From contig CP070812.1 of NCBI GenBank assembly GCA_020344015.1, forward strand, positions 3,295,493-3,341,231: a stretch of 45,739 bases of DNA. The letters run 5' to 3'. The translations under genes were made by a program, and so were the position numbers. The notes beneath the pieces are model-generated. The model did no database searches. It was given only the letters and a program-made list of their open reading frames with translations, and was not told the origin of the DNA. Below, piece after piece: positions 36,080-44,327 of the stretch; the stretch's first letter is position 1, and each line of letters opens with the position of its first letter. The DNA is from Gemmatimonadota bacterium. Lineage in GTDB: Bacteria > Gemmatimonadota > Gemmatimonadetes > Palauibacterales > KS3-K002.

Positions 36080-39000
36080 CGGCCGAGGGTGCGGCCGTCC
36101 CTGCGGTTCACCAGTAGGAGGGCGGCGCGTCCCGGGGGTAGGGCGACCTCGAGAGAGGTTTCGGTCCCTGCGTCGGTGAGGCGTACTTCGGTCGCCGAGC
36201 CGAGCTCCGAGACGATCCCGTAGAGCACCGCTTCTCCAAAGACGGCTGGATAGACCAGAACTCCGGGATCGGGTCGCTCGATACGGAAGAGCGGCGCGAC
36301 GTTCGCGGTGGCGATGGCATCGCGGTAGAGGACGGCGGTGGGGGCGACTTGCTCCGCCAGCTCGACGGGTAGCGGCGACCAGATCACGCGACCGCGTCCC
36401 TCGCTGAACTCGGCGACCCGGGCCGGCGCTCCGGTCACCTGCACCGACTTCTCCAGGCGCTGGAACTTGTCCCCCCGGTAGCTCAGCCGGTACAGCATGT
36501 CCCCGATACCGAGGTGCTCTTCCTGGGCCACCGGCCTGACAGTGGCTTCCACGCCGAAGCGTTCGAGCCGTTCGACCGGCAGCCAGTGCTCGTCGGAGTC
36601 TATGGGGCCGGTGACGAGGAGCGTTGCGCCATCGCGCACCAGCTCCAGCAGACGCTGCCAGGCCGCCTCGCTGAGGATGCGGGGCGAGGGTAGCACGATG
36701 AGCTTCGGCCTGTAGCCGAGACGATCGAGTGCGTACTCGCCGACGGCGCCCATCGTGACCCGCAGGTGATGGTGCATCACCCGGACGCAGCGCTGTGTGG
36801 CCGCCGTCGCGTAGTTGCGCACCGAGAACATGTGGGAGTGCGGGATCACCATGACGATCGGTTCGGGCTCCCGAGGTACGAGGTCGCGCATCGAATCTGC
36901 CACGAAGCGCGAGATCCCTTCGAGCACGTGGAGCTCGGGCTTCGCCGAGCCGTCTGCCCGCAGCAGGCCGATCGCCACTTCGTTGTCAAGCGGCATGTAG
37001 GGGTTGGTGTTCCAGATCCACTCGACGAAACCGGCGGTGTCGGTCACTGTCGCGAGGACGAGCTTGCGCTCGAGCAGGTCGCGGGCATCCTGCTCCGTGC
37101 GCCAGGCGCTCCCGTCGATCCGCTCGTAGAGCCTGATCCCCGTCTCGGAGATCAGGTTGGGGCGGTCGGGCGTCTTGGTGACCACGCTGTCCCAGAGCAG
37201 GTCATCGTTCAGCCACCAGGTATGGTTGGATGTGAAGTCGACGACCGGACCGTGGAACATGGGGGCCGGTCGCTCGTAGGTACCGCCCTCGTCCTGGCCG
37301 ACGGTGACCAGTTGCTGCGGGCCGCCCGCCTCGCGGATCATGGCCGCCATCTCCCGGGCCCAGCGGGTGAACACATCGTTGGCGAAGAGGCGGTACTCCA
37401 TCGCCTTCAGCGGCCGCAGTCCCTCGAAGATGTCGCGGTCTCCGAACTCTTGGAGCCGCGGCAGGGCCACGGCCTCATTGGGGAGTGTTCGCCACAGTTC
37501 GGCGAGCGTCGACTGTAATTCCTCGTCCGTATCGATCGAGAAACGCTCGCGCAGCCAAGCTTCCCAGGCGCGGGTCTCGTGCTCGTCGTAATTGGGACGC
37601 GTCTGCCATAGCCGAGCTGGCGAACAACAATTCGGCTCGTTGATGAGGTCCCAGATCACGTCGTTCATTTCCTTGTAGCGCTCTACTATGCGTGAGACGA
37701 ACTCCTTCTGCGCCTCCACGGCCTGCGGATCGAGGTACGGGTTCTCGCCGCCCCACGCGTGCGGCACGAAGGCGAAGAAGGTGAAGATGACCGGCATCTC
37801 GTGGCGCCGGGCCGAGAGCAGGAAGGCGTCGAGCGCGCGGAGCGCCGCCTCGTTGACCGAGCCCGGCCCCGGCATGTATCGACGCCAGCCCGTCCAGATA
37901 CCCGTGCGGATCATGTTCACGCCGGCGCGCCTCATGGCGGCGAAGTCGCAGTCCCAGAGGTGGGGGTTGGGCTCGAGCAGGAAACGACGATGTACATCCG
38001 TCGCCATGTACGAGGTCCCGGTGACGATATAGGGGGCGCCGTCGCGTAGGAGGTTGTGAGTGTCGGTCGTGAAGGGTCGGCCTGCCGCGAGCAACCCCCG
38101 GTCGTAGATCCAGAACCCGGACGTCGCCTCCAAGCCGTCGAAGCTCGGGTCTTCCGACGCGACTGCCGCCTCCACCCGGTAGAGCCCGGGCTCCAGGCGG
38201 CCGAGCGCCGGTTCCAGAGTCGCCGCGGCGGCGGCGATGAAGCCGCTCCCCTCGAGCGGTAGGTCGGCCATCGCGATCGTTTCGTTCCGGTCGTCGAAGA
38301 CCTCGACTCTGCACGCAAGCCCGGTACCGCGGCGTTCCCTGCCCGGCGTTTTCAGCGTCACCGTCACAGCTGGTCGCTCGCCATCACGGTAACAGGCGAG
38401 CGACGGCGCGACCGTCAGCTGCCGCGATCCCAGCGTAGCGTCATCGACCAGGGCGCGCAGAGCGGCGGCCGAGATCGAGCCGTCGAAGTTCGCCAGGACC
38501 CAGCGGCCGCCGGCGTAGGGACCTTGCATCCGGTCGACCCGAACAACCGGTGCGGCGACCGAATGCTCACCGGCTCCCACCACCGAGACGAGCGGTGTCA
38601 AGACCCCTTCGCGGGGACCGTCGGAGCCGTCCTCATCGGTGAACTCCTTCTCGCGGGTGAGCCGGTAGTAGAGCTCGTAGACCGTATCAGCCTTGACGCC
38701 TTCGGCTAGCTCGCGAGCCATGGCGACTCGCGGGTCTGCGACGTAGTCGCGGAGTCCGTCGACATCGACCGGGAACGCCTGAGTGATCCCCAGCACCTTG
38801 TGGTACGCGGTCTGCCTGACTTCGGCGCGCCAGTCCCGACCTTCGCGTCGCACCGGCACCGAGAACGGCACGCCACCGACGTTCACCCAGTTACCGCCGG
38901 CGGCGAGGAAGTCGACGATCGCCCCCCAGGCGTCCTTGGGGAACGCCGAGCCGTACGGATTGAGGAAGACGTCGAACGCATCCGGCGGCAGCGTCCCGAG

Positions 39001-39243
39001 GTCGGCGACGCGCAGCTCGGCCATCTCCAGACCATCGAGCGCCGCCCGCAGCGTCCGCTCGTGGATCGGCTTTGCGTCGATAGTCGGGAAGTCGGCCTCG
39101 CGGAATAACCCCACGCGCGGCGCCGTGGGAAGTTGCTGCGCTTCGCCAGGCACAAGGAACGCCTTCAGCGGGCGCGGCAGCGACCCGGCTACGGCGGCGG
39201 CGCCCAGCGAGCCCAGGAAGCTACGACGATCGATAGTCGGCAT
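36049..39243 (-). CDS. Tat-exported GH5-like glycoside hydrolase, multidomain
   Basis: A 1064-residue protein with a Tat-type signal (DRRSFLGSLG). An N-terminal region of about 380 residues is of mixed fold. A TIM-barrel of GH5/GH-A clan type covers about 395-780, with acid/base E536 in LINEPN and nucleophile E700 in LISETG. The C-terminal ~280 residues contain a glutamine-amidotransferase-like segment (KLIVLPSPRILS, then GATLLVTGP) as in beta-galactosidase trimerisation domains, and a beta-rich end. Clan A retaining enzymes cleave beta-mannan, cellulose or beta-galactosides; the exact linkage is unclear. It is last in an operon behind GH125, with a 6-bp gap, so coupled translation is likely. 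Its stop lies inside the convergent nucleotidyltransferase gene. Confidence 0.82.
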   Translation of the reverse strand: MPTIDRRSFLGSLGAAAVAGSLPRPLKAFLVPGEAQQLPTAPRVGLFREADFPTIDAKPIHERTLRAALDGLEMAELRVADLGTLPPDAFDVFLNPYGSAFPKDAWGAIVDFLAAGGNWVNVGGVPFSVPVRREGRDWRAEVRQTAYHKVLGITQAFPVDVDGLRDYVADPRVAMARELAEGVKADTVYELYYRLTREKEFTDEDGSDGPREGVLTPLVSVVGAGEHSVAAPVVRVDRMQGPYAGGRWVLANFDGSISAAALRALVDDATLGSRQLTVAPSLACYRDGERPAVTVTLKTPGRERRGTGLACRVEVFDDRNETIAMADLPLEGSGFIAAAAATLEPALGRLEPGLYRVEAAVASEDPSFDGLEATSGFWIYDRGLLAAGRPFTTDTHNLLRDGAPYIVTGTSYMATDVHRRFLLEPNPHLWDCDFAAMRRAGVNMIRTGIWTGWRRYMPGPGSVNEAALRALDAFLLSARRHEMPVIFTFFAFVPHAWGGENPYLDPQAVEAQKEFVSRIVERYKEMNDVIWDLINEPNCCSPARLWQTRPNYDEHETRAWEAWLRERFSIDTDEELQSTLAELWRTLPNEAVALPRLQEFGDRDIFEGLRPLKAMEYRLFANDVFTRWAREMAAMIREAGGPQQLVTVGQDEGGTYERPAPMFHGPVVDFTSNHTWWLNDDLLWDSVVTKTPDRPNLISETGIRLYERIDGSAWRTEQDARDLLERKLVLATVTDTAGFVEWIWNTNPYMPLDNEVAIGLLRADGSAKPELHVLEGISRFVADSMRDLVPREPEPIVMVIPHSHMFSVRNYATAATQRCVRVMHHHLRVTMGAVGEYALDRLGYRPKLIVLPSPRILSEAAWQRLLELVRDGATLLVTGPIDSDEHWLPVERLERFGVEATVRPVAQEEHLGIGDMLYRLSYRGDKFQRLEKSVQVTGAPARVAEFSEGRGRVIWSPLPVELAEQVAPTAVLYRDAIATANVAPLFRIERPDPGVLVYPAVFGEAVLYGIVSELGSATEVRLTDAGTETSLEVALPPGRAALLLVNRRDGRTLGRYAPDARSSG

Positions 39244-39249
39244 CGGACG

Positions 39250-40704
39250 TCAGAGTGGTCTGGTCAATAGCTGCGGGCGTTCGCCGTGCACTTTGACGAT
39301 CAGCTCGCCGAACAGAGTGTTCGCCCAGGCGAACCAGGAGCGAGTGAAGCGCGAGGGATCGTCTTTGTGAAAGGACTCGTGCATGAAGCCGGTCCCGGCG
39401 TCTGTCATCTTGAGCATGCGCAGGCATCGGAGGATCTCGTCATCGTCCCTGCTGGTCAGGGCCCGCATCGTTATGCCGAGCGGCCAGACCATATCGAGTC
39501 CGACGTGCGGTCCGCCCACGCCTTCGGCTGCGGAGCCGCTGAAGAAGTATGGATTGTCGCTGCTGAGTACGAACTGCCGTGTCGCCTGGTACGCTGTGTC
39601 GGAAATGGAGGCGGCGCCGAGGTAGGGTAGCGCAAGCAGACTGGGAACGTTGGCGTCGTCCATGAAGAGGGCGTTACCGAAGCCATCAACCTCGTAGGCG
39701 TAGACGCGACCGTGGGCCGGGTGCTCGAGTACGGCGTGCTCGCGGATCGCCGCCTCGACCTCCTCCGCCAGGGCATCACACTGGTTGGCAAAGTCGCGAT
39801 CGCCAACCTCCTCGTTGAAGATCTCGGCGAGCTGCTGTAGCGATACGACTGCGAACAGGTTGGACGGCACAAGGAACGGGTAGAGGCAGGCGTCGTCGGA
39901 CGGTCGGAACATCGAGTGTATCAGCCCTACCTTCCGCGTCGGATTACCGTAGCCGCCCAACGGCACCGTGTCGTAGGAGACCGCTGTGACGCGCTGGAAC
40001 TTGTATGGGCCGCGCCCCTCCTTCCGCTGCTGCTCTCTGAACGTCTTGACGATGAGCCGGGCCGCGTTTTGCCAGTCCGCGTCGAGCACCGAGGCGTCGC
40101 CGGTCGTCTTCCAGTAGCCGTGAGCGAGGCGGACGGTGTAGCAGAGCGAATCGATCTCCCACTTTCGCTCGTGCAGCTCCGGCTTCATGTCGGTGAGGTC
40201 TTCGTTCCAGCCGCCGCCGGTGGGTCCGATGTTGAAAGCGTTGGCGTAGGGGTCGATGAGCACGCAGCGGGTCTGGCGGTTGACGACACCGGCCAGCAGG
40301 CCCTTCAGCCGCCCGTCTTTTCGCGCCAACGGCAGGTACGGCCAGACCTGGGCTGTCGAGTCGCGGAGCCACATGGCGTGGATGTCGCCGGTGATGACGA
40401 AGGTGTCGGGCCGGCCGTCGATCGTCGTGTGCTGTACGGTAGTGTCGAGGGTGTTGGGGTAGCAGTTCTCGAACATCCAGGCCAACTCGGGGTCCGCTAT
40501 GCGACGCACCATTTCGGCGATCGTTTCCTCGACGGCGTCGCTGACGAAGTTCCGCTCCTCGGCCGGCGGCCGCTGCGAGGTGAAGTCCTGAAAACCTCGA
40601 GGCGGGCCGGCACCCGCGGCCTGGGCATCGGACCTCTGGGCCCCGACGGCGAGCCCGGCCACGGCGAGCCCGGTGGTGCGTAGCATCCCCCTGCGTGAGA
40701 CCAT
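39250..40704 (-). CDS. GH125 exo-alpha-1,6-mannosidase, Tat-exported
   Basis: A 484-residue protein with a Tat signal (SRRGMLRTTG) and a cleavage site near DAQA. The GH125 hallmark TGDIHAMWLRDSTAQVWPYL spans 105-124, and others follow (ANAFNIGP, GPTGGGWNEDLTD, KWEIDSLCY, GLIHSMFRPSDDA, DDANVPSLLALPYLG). Family members are inverting (alpha/alpha)6-barrel exo-mannosidases that remove alpha-1,6-linked mannose from N-glycan or fungal mannan backbones. Start ATG 40704 has GGAGGG just upstream. It is the middle gene of a GH92-GH125-GH5-like operon and should work on chains exposed by the GH92 enzyme. Confidence 0.93.
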   Translation of the reverse strand: MVSRRGMLRTTGLAVAGLAVGAQRSDAQAAGAGPPRGFQDFTSQRPPAEERNFVSDAVEETIAEMVRRIADPELAWMFENCYPNTLDTTVQHTTIDGRPDTFVITGDIHAMWLRDSTAQVWPYLPLARKDGRLKGLLAGVVNRQTRCVLIDPYANAFNIGPTGGGWNEDLTDMKPELHERKWEIDSLCYTVRLAHGYWKTTGDASVLDADWQNAARLIVKTFREQQRKEGRGPYKFQRVTAVSYDTVPLGGYGNPTRKVGLIHSMFRPSDDACLYPFLVPSNLFAVVSLQQLAEIFNEEVGDRDFANQCDALAEEVEAAIREHAVLEHPAHGRVYAYEVDGFGNALFMDDANVPSLLALPYLGAASISDTAYQATRQFVLSSDNPYFFSGSAAEGVGGPHVGLDMVWPLGITMRALTSRDDDEILRCLRMLKMTDAGTGFMHESFHKDDPSRFTRSWFAWANTLFGELIVKVHGERPQLLTRPL

Positions 40705-40731
40705 CGTCCCTCCGTTCGGGCGCGTCGCGCG

Positions 40732-43700
40732 CTAGCCCGGCGTCATTGACGGCGGCGCGGCCGACTCGTCGGTCGCCCAGTCTCTGTTGGGTGTCGCACC
40801 CATCGTGAAGGCGAGCGTGCCGCCGGCGACGATCTCCTCGTGAGTGATGTAGCAGCGGTCGAGTAGCTGGCCGTTGAGCGTCGCCGACTGAATGTACTTG
40901 TTGACAGCCGAGACGCCCGGCGCCTCAACACTGAACTCCCGGCCATCTCCCAGCTCTATGGCGACACGCTCGTAATGCGGCGCTCCGATGACGTAGATGC
41001 CCTCAGCCGGGTTCACCGGATAGAACCCCATGGCGCTCAGGATGTACCAGGCCGACATCTGGCCGCAGTCCTCATTGCCGGGTAGTCCGTCGGGCGTGGT
41101 ACCGTAGAGCGTCTCGGTGATCTGGCGGACACGCTCCTGCGTCTTCCAGGGCGCGCCGGCATAGACATAGAGGTACGCTATGTGGTGGCTCGGTTCGTTG
41201 CCGTGGGCGTACTGGCCTATCATGCCGCTGATGTCGGGCGGTGCCGTTCCCTCCATTTCCGACGACGTCTCGAACAGCTCGTCCAGCTTGGCGACGAACG
41301 CCTCGCGCCCGCCCATCAGCTCGATCAAGCCGCGAACGTCGTGCGGCACGTACCAGGAGTATTGCCAGGCGTTCCCTTCGGTGTATTCGTCCTGGCGGTG
41401 CGATGCCGCCGTCGGAGAGAAGGGCTCCTTCCATTCGCCGTCGGCCAACCGGCCACGCATAAACCCGGCCCAGCGGTCGAACAGACTCTGGTAGTATGTG
41501 GCGCGCTCGTAGAATAGCTCGGCCTCGTACTCGTCGCCCAGCGCTTCCGCTAGCCGCGCGATGCACCAGTCGTCGTAGGCATACTCCAGAGTCTTCGATA
41601 CCGACTCGGGTTCCCAGTCCGCCGGAATGTAGCGATACGGTCGCACCGGTCGCAGCTGCAGCTCGGCCTCCAGCGTGGGGCCGTCGGCGCGGTCGACCGC
41701 CACCGCTGTCGAGGTTGTCCTGTCCACCGGCAGCACCGGTAGCAGCAGGCGGTTGTTGCCGAATACGAGCCGCGTCTCGACAGGTCGGCCACGGGCGATC
41801 CGGACGATCGCCTCGGTCGGCGCTCTGTAGTGCTCGATATCCAGGGTGACCAGCTGTCGAATCTGGCCTTCTTCCTCCACGTGCGCGTGCACGTTGTCGA
41901 CCGTGACGTGCGACTCGATCGGATGTTCGAAAGTCATGTACCAGTCGCGCGTGCCGATGGTCTCACCTTGCAACCGGAGTTGCAGTCGTTCACCCTCCTG
42001 CACCGCCGAGGCGGGGACGCTCAGAGCCATGAAGCCGAAAAGGTCGTTGTGCTGATCGATGTGGGTCGCCCGGAAGGTAAGCGTTGCGCCGCCCGGCCCC
42101 CGGGCGGTGAAACTCCGGTCGCGGACCTCGGGTCCGTCGAACCTGAACCACCGCTCGCCGTTCACGTAGAGTTCGAAGCGTCTGCCGTCCCCGTTGGCAT
42201 CCATCCCGGCGAGCCAGAGGAAGCTCACCTTCGACTGGGCGGATTCGGGAACAGCAGCGGTCTCCCACTCGATGGGTTGCGGCTCTGACTCCGTGCGGGA
42301 GATGAGCGCCGAGCGGGCCGCCGGCACAGGCGAGTGGTAGCGCATGGTGTTCCCGGCGAGCGTGCGCTCGTAGCCGTTTACCACCGTACCCATCGATTGC
42401 ACGTGCCGCCGTTCGACCGACGCAACGCGCCGCAGGTTCGGCGCGGCGTCCCGCGCCCGGGCCTCCTCGAGCGAGATCGGTGCCGGCCACTTGTAGAAGC
42501 GCAGGCCCTCGGCGTCCTGTGTGGCGCTCTGGATCATCGCTTCCAGCGCTTCGCGCGGGTCGAGGGCAGTCAGTCCTTTCGACCAGGCGTCGAGGATGAC
42601 CGGCACCGAGTGGTAGCCGATCATCGTGTTCGTCTCAGCTCCGGCCAGCGACCAGACCGGCAGCAGGCCGCCCTCTCGATAGAACGCCATCATCGATTGT
42701 ATCAGGTCGTCCACCCGCTCGGGCTGCAGCAGCGTGAGCAACGGGTGCTCGGCCCGGAATGTGTCCCACAGTGAGAACACCGTGTAGTTCTGGAAGCCGC
42801 TGCCGCTGTGTGACTCACCGTCGGGCCCGCGATAGGCGCCGTCCACATCGCAGAAAAGCTGTGGGGCGAGTAGCGCGTGGTAGAGCGCCGTATAGAACAG
42901 CACCTTGTCCTCGCGACTCGCCGTCGTTATCCGGACGCTGCCCAGCGCTCGGTTCCAAGCCTCGTGCGCTTGTCGGCGCACCTCGTCGAAGTTCCAGCCT
43001 GGGACCTCCCGACGCAGGTTCCGCTTCGCACCTTCGATGCTCACCGGCGAGATTGCGACCTTCACCCCCAGCGGTTGGGCCGAGCCGCCCAAGAATTGGA
43101 AACAGCCCTTCACGTGAGTCCCCTGGAGCGAGTCTTGCGACGGCGAGGTCGTCCATTCGCTCTCGAGCCAGTGATTCCGGAAGGGGCGTGAGAAGCTGGC
43201 CGCGAAGTAGACGCGCTGGTCCTGCGCCCAGCCCGTCGACATGCGGTACCCGCTGATCCGCGTGGGGCTCTCGACCATGATTTTCGTGTCGGTGGGCCGG
43301 TCCCAGTTGAGGGAGTGGCCGAGATCGACGACGACCGAGGCTTCTCGGCCGCGTGTCGATTCCGGGAAGGTGTAGCGGTGCAGGCCGACGCGTTCGGTGG
43401 CGGTCAGTTCGGCCTTGATGCCTGTATCGAGCAGGTCGACCGAATAGTACCCGGGCTCGGCCGCCTCGCGCTCGTGGGAGAAGCCGGAGCTGTAATCGCC
43501 GATCGGCGCCGCGTCGGTGAAGGTGGGCATAAACAGCAGGTCGTACATGTCGCCGATGCCGGTGCCAGTCAGGTGGGTGTGGCTGAACCCGGCGATTCGG
43601 TCGCTCGACCAGTGGTAGCCCGAAGACCAATCCCAGCCGTTCACCCCGTTGTCGGGGCTGAGCTGCACCATGCCGAACGGCAGGTTAGCGCCAGGATAAG

Positions 43701-43860
43701 TATGTCCGTGGGCGTCGCTGCCGATGAACGGATCGACGTACTGTGCAAGATCCTCCTCGTCCTGCTTTGAGCCGGGGAGCCGCGGCCAGTTGGTGGGTAG
43801 GGCGGCCAGCCCTGCCAGGGCAGCGCCGCTGGTCTTCAGCATATCGCGCCGTGAGATCAT
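40732..43860 (-). CDS. GH92 alpha-mannosidase with large internal insertion, Tat-exported
   Basis: A 1042-residue protein, against roughly 700-800 for typical GH92. The Tat signal is SRRDMLKTSG. The N-terminal beta domain (YVDPFIGSDAHGHTYPGANLPFGMVQLSPD, 41-70; GFSHTHLTGTG, 91-101) and the catalytic barrel motifs (FSLWDTFRAEHPLL, GNAWQYSWYVPHD, GNEPSHHIAYLY, GNEDCGQMSAWYILSAMGFYPV) are all present. GH92 enzymes are calcium-dependent exo-alpha-mannosidases (1,2, 1,3 and others). Between GLRFYK (to 457) and YIPADWEPESVSKTLEY (from 744) lie about 286 extra residues of beta-rich sequence I cannot assign. Start ATG 43860 has GAGGA upstream; the 63-residue upstream extension is repeat-derived and rejected. 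First gene of the operon. Confidence 0.92.
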   Translation of the reverse strand: MISRRDMLKTSGAALAGLAALPTNWPRLPGSKQDEEDLAQYVDPFIGSDAHGHTYPGANLPFGMVQLSPDNGVNGWDWSSGYHWSSDRIAGFSHTHLTGTGIGDMYDLLFMPTFTDAAPIGDYSSGFSHEREAAEPGYYSVDLLDTGIKAELTATERVGLHRYTFPESTRGREASVVVDLGHSLNWDRPTDTKIMVESPTRISGYRMSTGWAQDQRVYFAASFSRPFRNHWLESEWTTSPSQDSLQGTHVKGCFQFLGGSAQPLGVKVAISPVSIEGAKRNLRREVPGWNFDEVRRQAHEAWNRALGSVRITTASREDKVLFYTALYHALLAPQLFCDVDGAYRGPDGESHSGSGFQNYTVFSLWDTFRAEHPLLTLLQPERVDDLIQSMMAFYREGGLLPVWSLAGAETNTMIGYHSVPVILDAWSKGLTALDPREALEAMIQSATQDAEGLRFYKWPAPISLEEARARDAAPNLRRVASVERRHVQSMGTVVNGYERTLAGNTMRYHSPVPAARSALISRTESEPQPIEWETAAVPESAQSKVSFLWLAGMDANGDGRRFELYVNGERWFRFDGPEVRDRSFTARGPGGATLTFRATHIDQHNDLFGFMALSVPASAVQEGERLQLRLQGETIGTRDWYMTFEHPIESHVTVDNVHAHVEEEGQIRQLVTLDIEHYRAPTEAIVRIARGRPVETRLVFGNNRLLLPVLPVDRTTSTAVAVDRADGPTLEAELQLRPVRPYRYIPADWEPESVSKTLEYAYDDWCIARLAEALGDEYEAELFYERATYYQSLFDRWAGFMRGRLADGEWKEPFSPTAASHRQDEYTEGNAWQYSWYVPHDVRGLIELMGGREAFVAKLDELFETSSEMEGTAPPDISGMIGQYAHGNEPSHHIAYLYVYAGAPWKTQERVRQITETLYGTTPDGLPGNEDCGQMSAWYILSAMGFYPVNPAEGIYVIGAPHYERVAIELGDGREFSVEAPGVSAVNKYIQSATLNGQLLDRCYITHEEIVAGGTLAFTMGATPNRDWATDESAAPPSMTPG

Positions 43861-43971
43861 GCGGTCCTCGGGTCGTAATCTAAGCGTATCGGTGCTCGGT
43901 GGGTGCCGCCTGCTGACAATACGATGGGAATGCGAGAATCGCCAACTGGTCCCCTGGGCCGGTGGTTTTGG

Positions 43972-44077
43972 GGGAGCCGAGGGGTCGTCTCGCTCCATGT
44001 CGCGCGCCTCGATCGCGTGAAGGGCGGCTGCGCCGCCCGCGCGCTCCAAATTACGCTCGACGACACCCTCGGCTCCC
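43972..44077. repeat. Long hairpin beside copy 2 of the structured element
   Basis: Arms 43972-43989 and 44059-44077 (GGGAGCCGAGGG type) pair over 18 bp with one bulge. Inside is a GGCGGC-TGC-GCCGCC hairpin. The segment CTCGCTCCATGTCGCGCG (43989-44006) resembles CTCGCTTCATGTCGCCCG upstream of copy 1 at 23359. It may be a related element. Confidence 0.6.
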
Positions 44078-44115
44078 TACAACCAAAGAGTGCTTAGGCA
44101 CGCTCACCCAATCGC

Positions 44116-44228
44116 TAGGGCGGAGGCGAAGGACTACTTCGCGAAGTTCGCGAGCTCACCACGTAGCGTGAGGCTGCCTGCTTGAGGTGGCGCGGGCACG
44201 GAGCGAGTGGTGCTTCGCCTCCGCCCTA
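44116..44228 (-). repeat. Long structured hairpin element, copy 2
   Basis: Perfect 16-bp outer arms (44116-44131 and 44213-44228). Read on the minus strand it contains the same two inner blocks as copy 1 at the same 22-nt spacing, but a different apical loop and different outer-arm sequences. It lies in the 467-bp gap 43861-44327 between the divergent GH92 and symporter genes. That gap holds no gene and no promoter I can name. Confidence 0.75.
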
Positions 44229-44327
44229 TCCGCCGGTGACCCGGCTGCCACGCGACGACGCTAGCGCCGTGGCGTCTAACTGTGTATTAAGAAGCCGCAA
44301 CCCACCGAGCAGCGGGAGCTCGAGCCC

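Noticed and set aside
43861..44049. 63-codon N-terminal extension of the GH92 protein
   Set aside because: It is translated from the hairpin/repeat region, lacks similarity to the family and would bury the Tat signal, which begins at ATG 43860 behind GAGGA.
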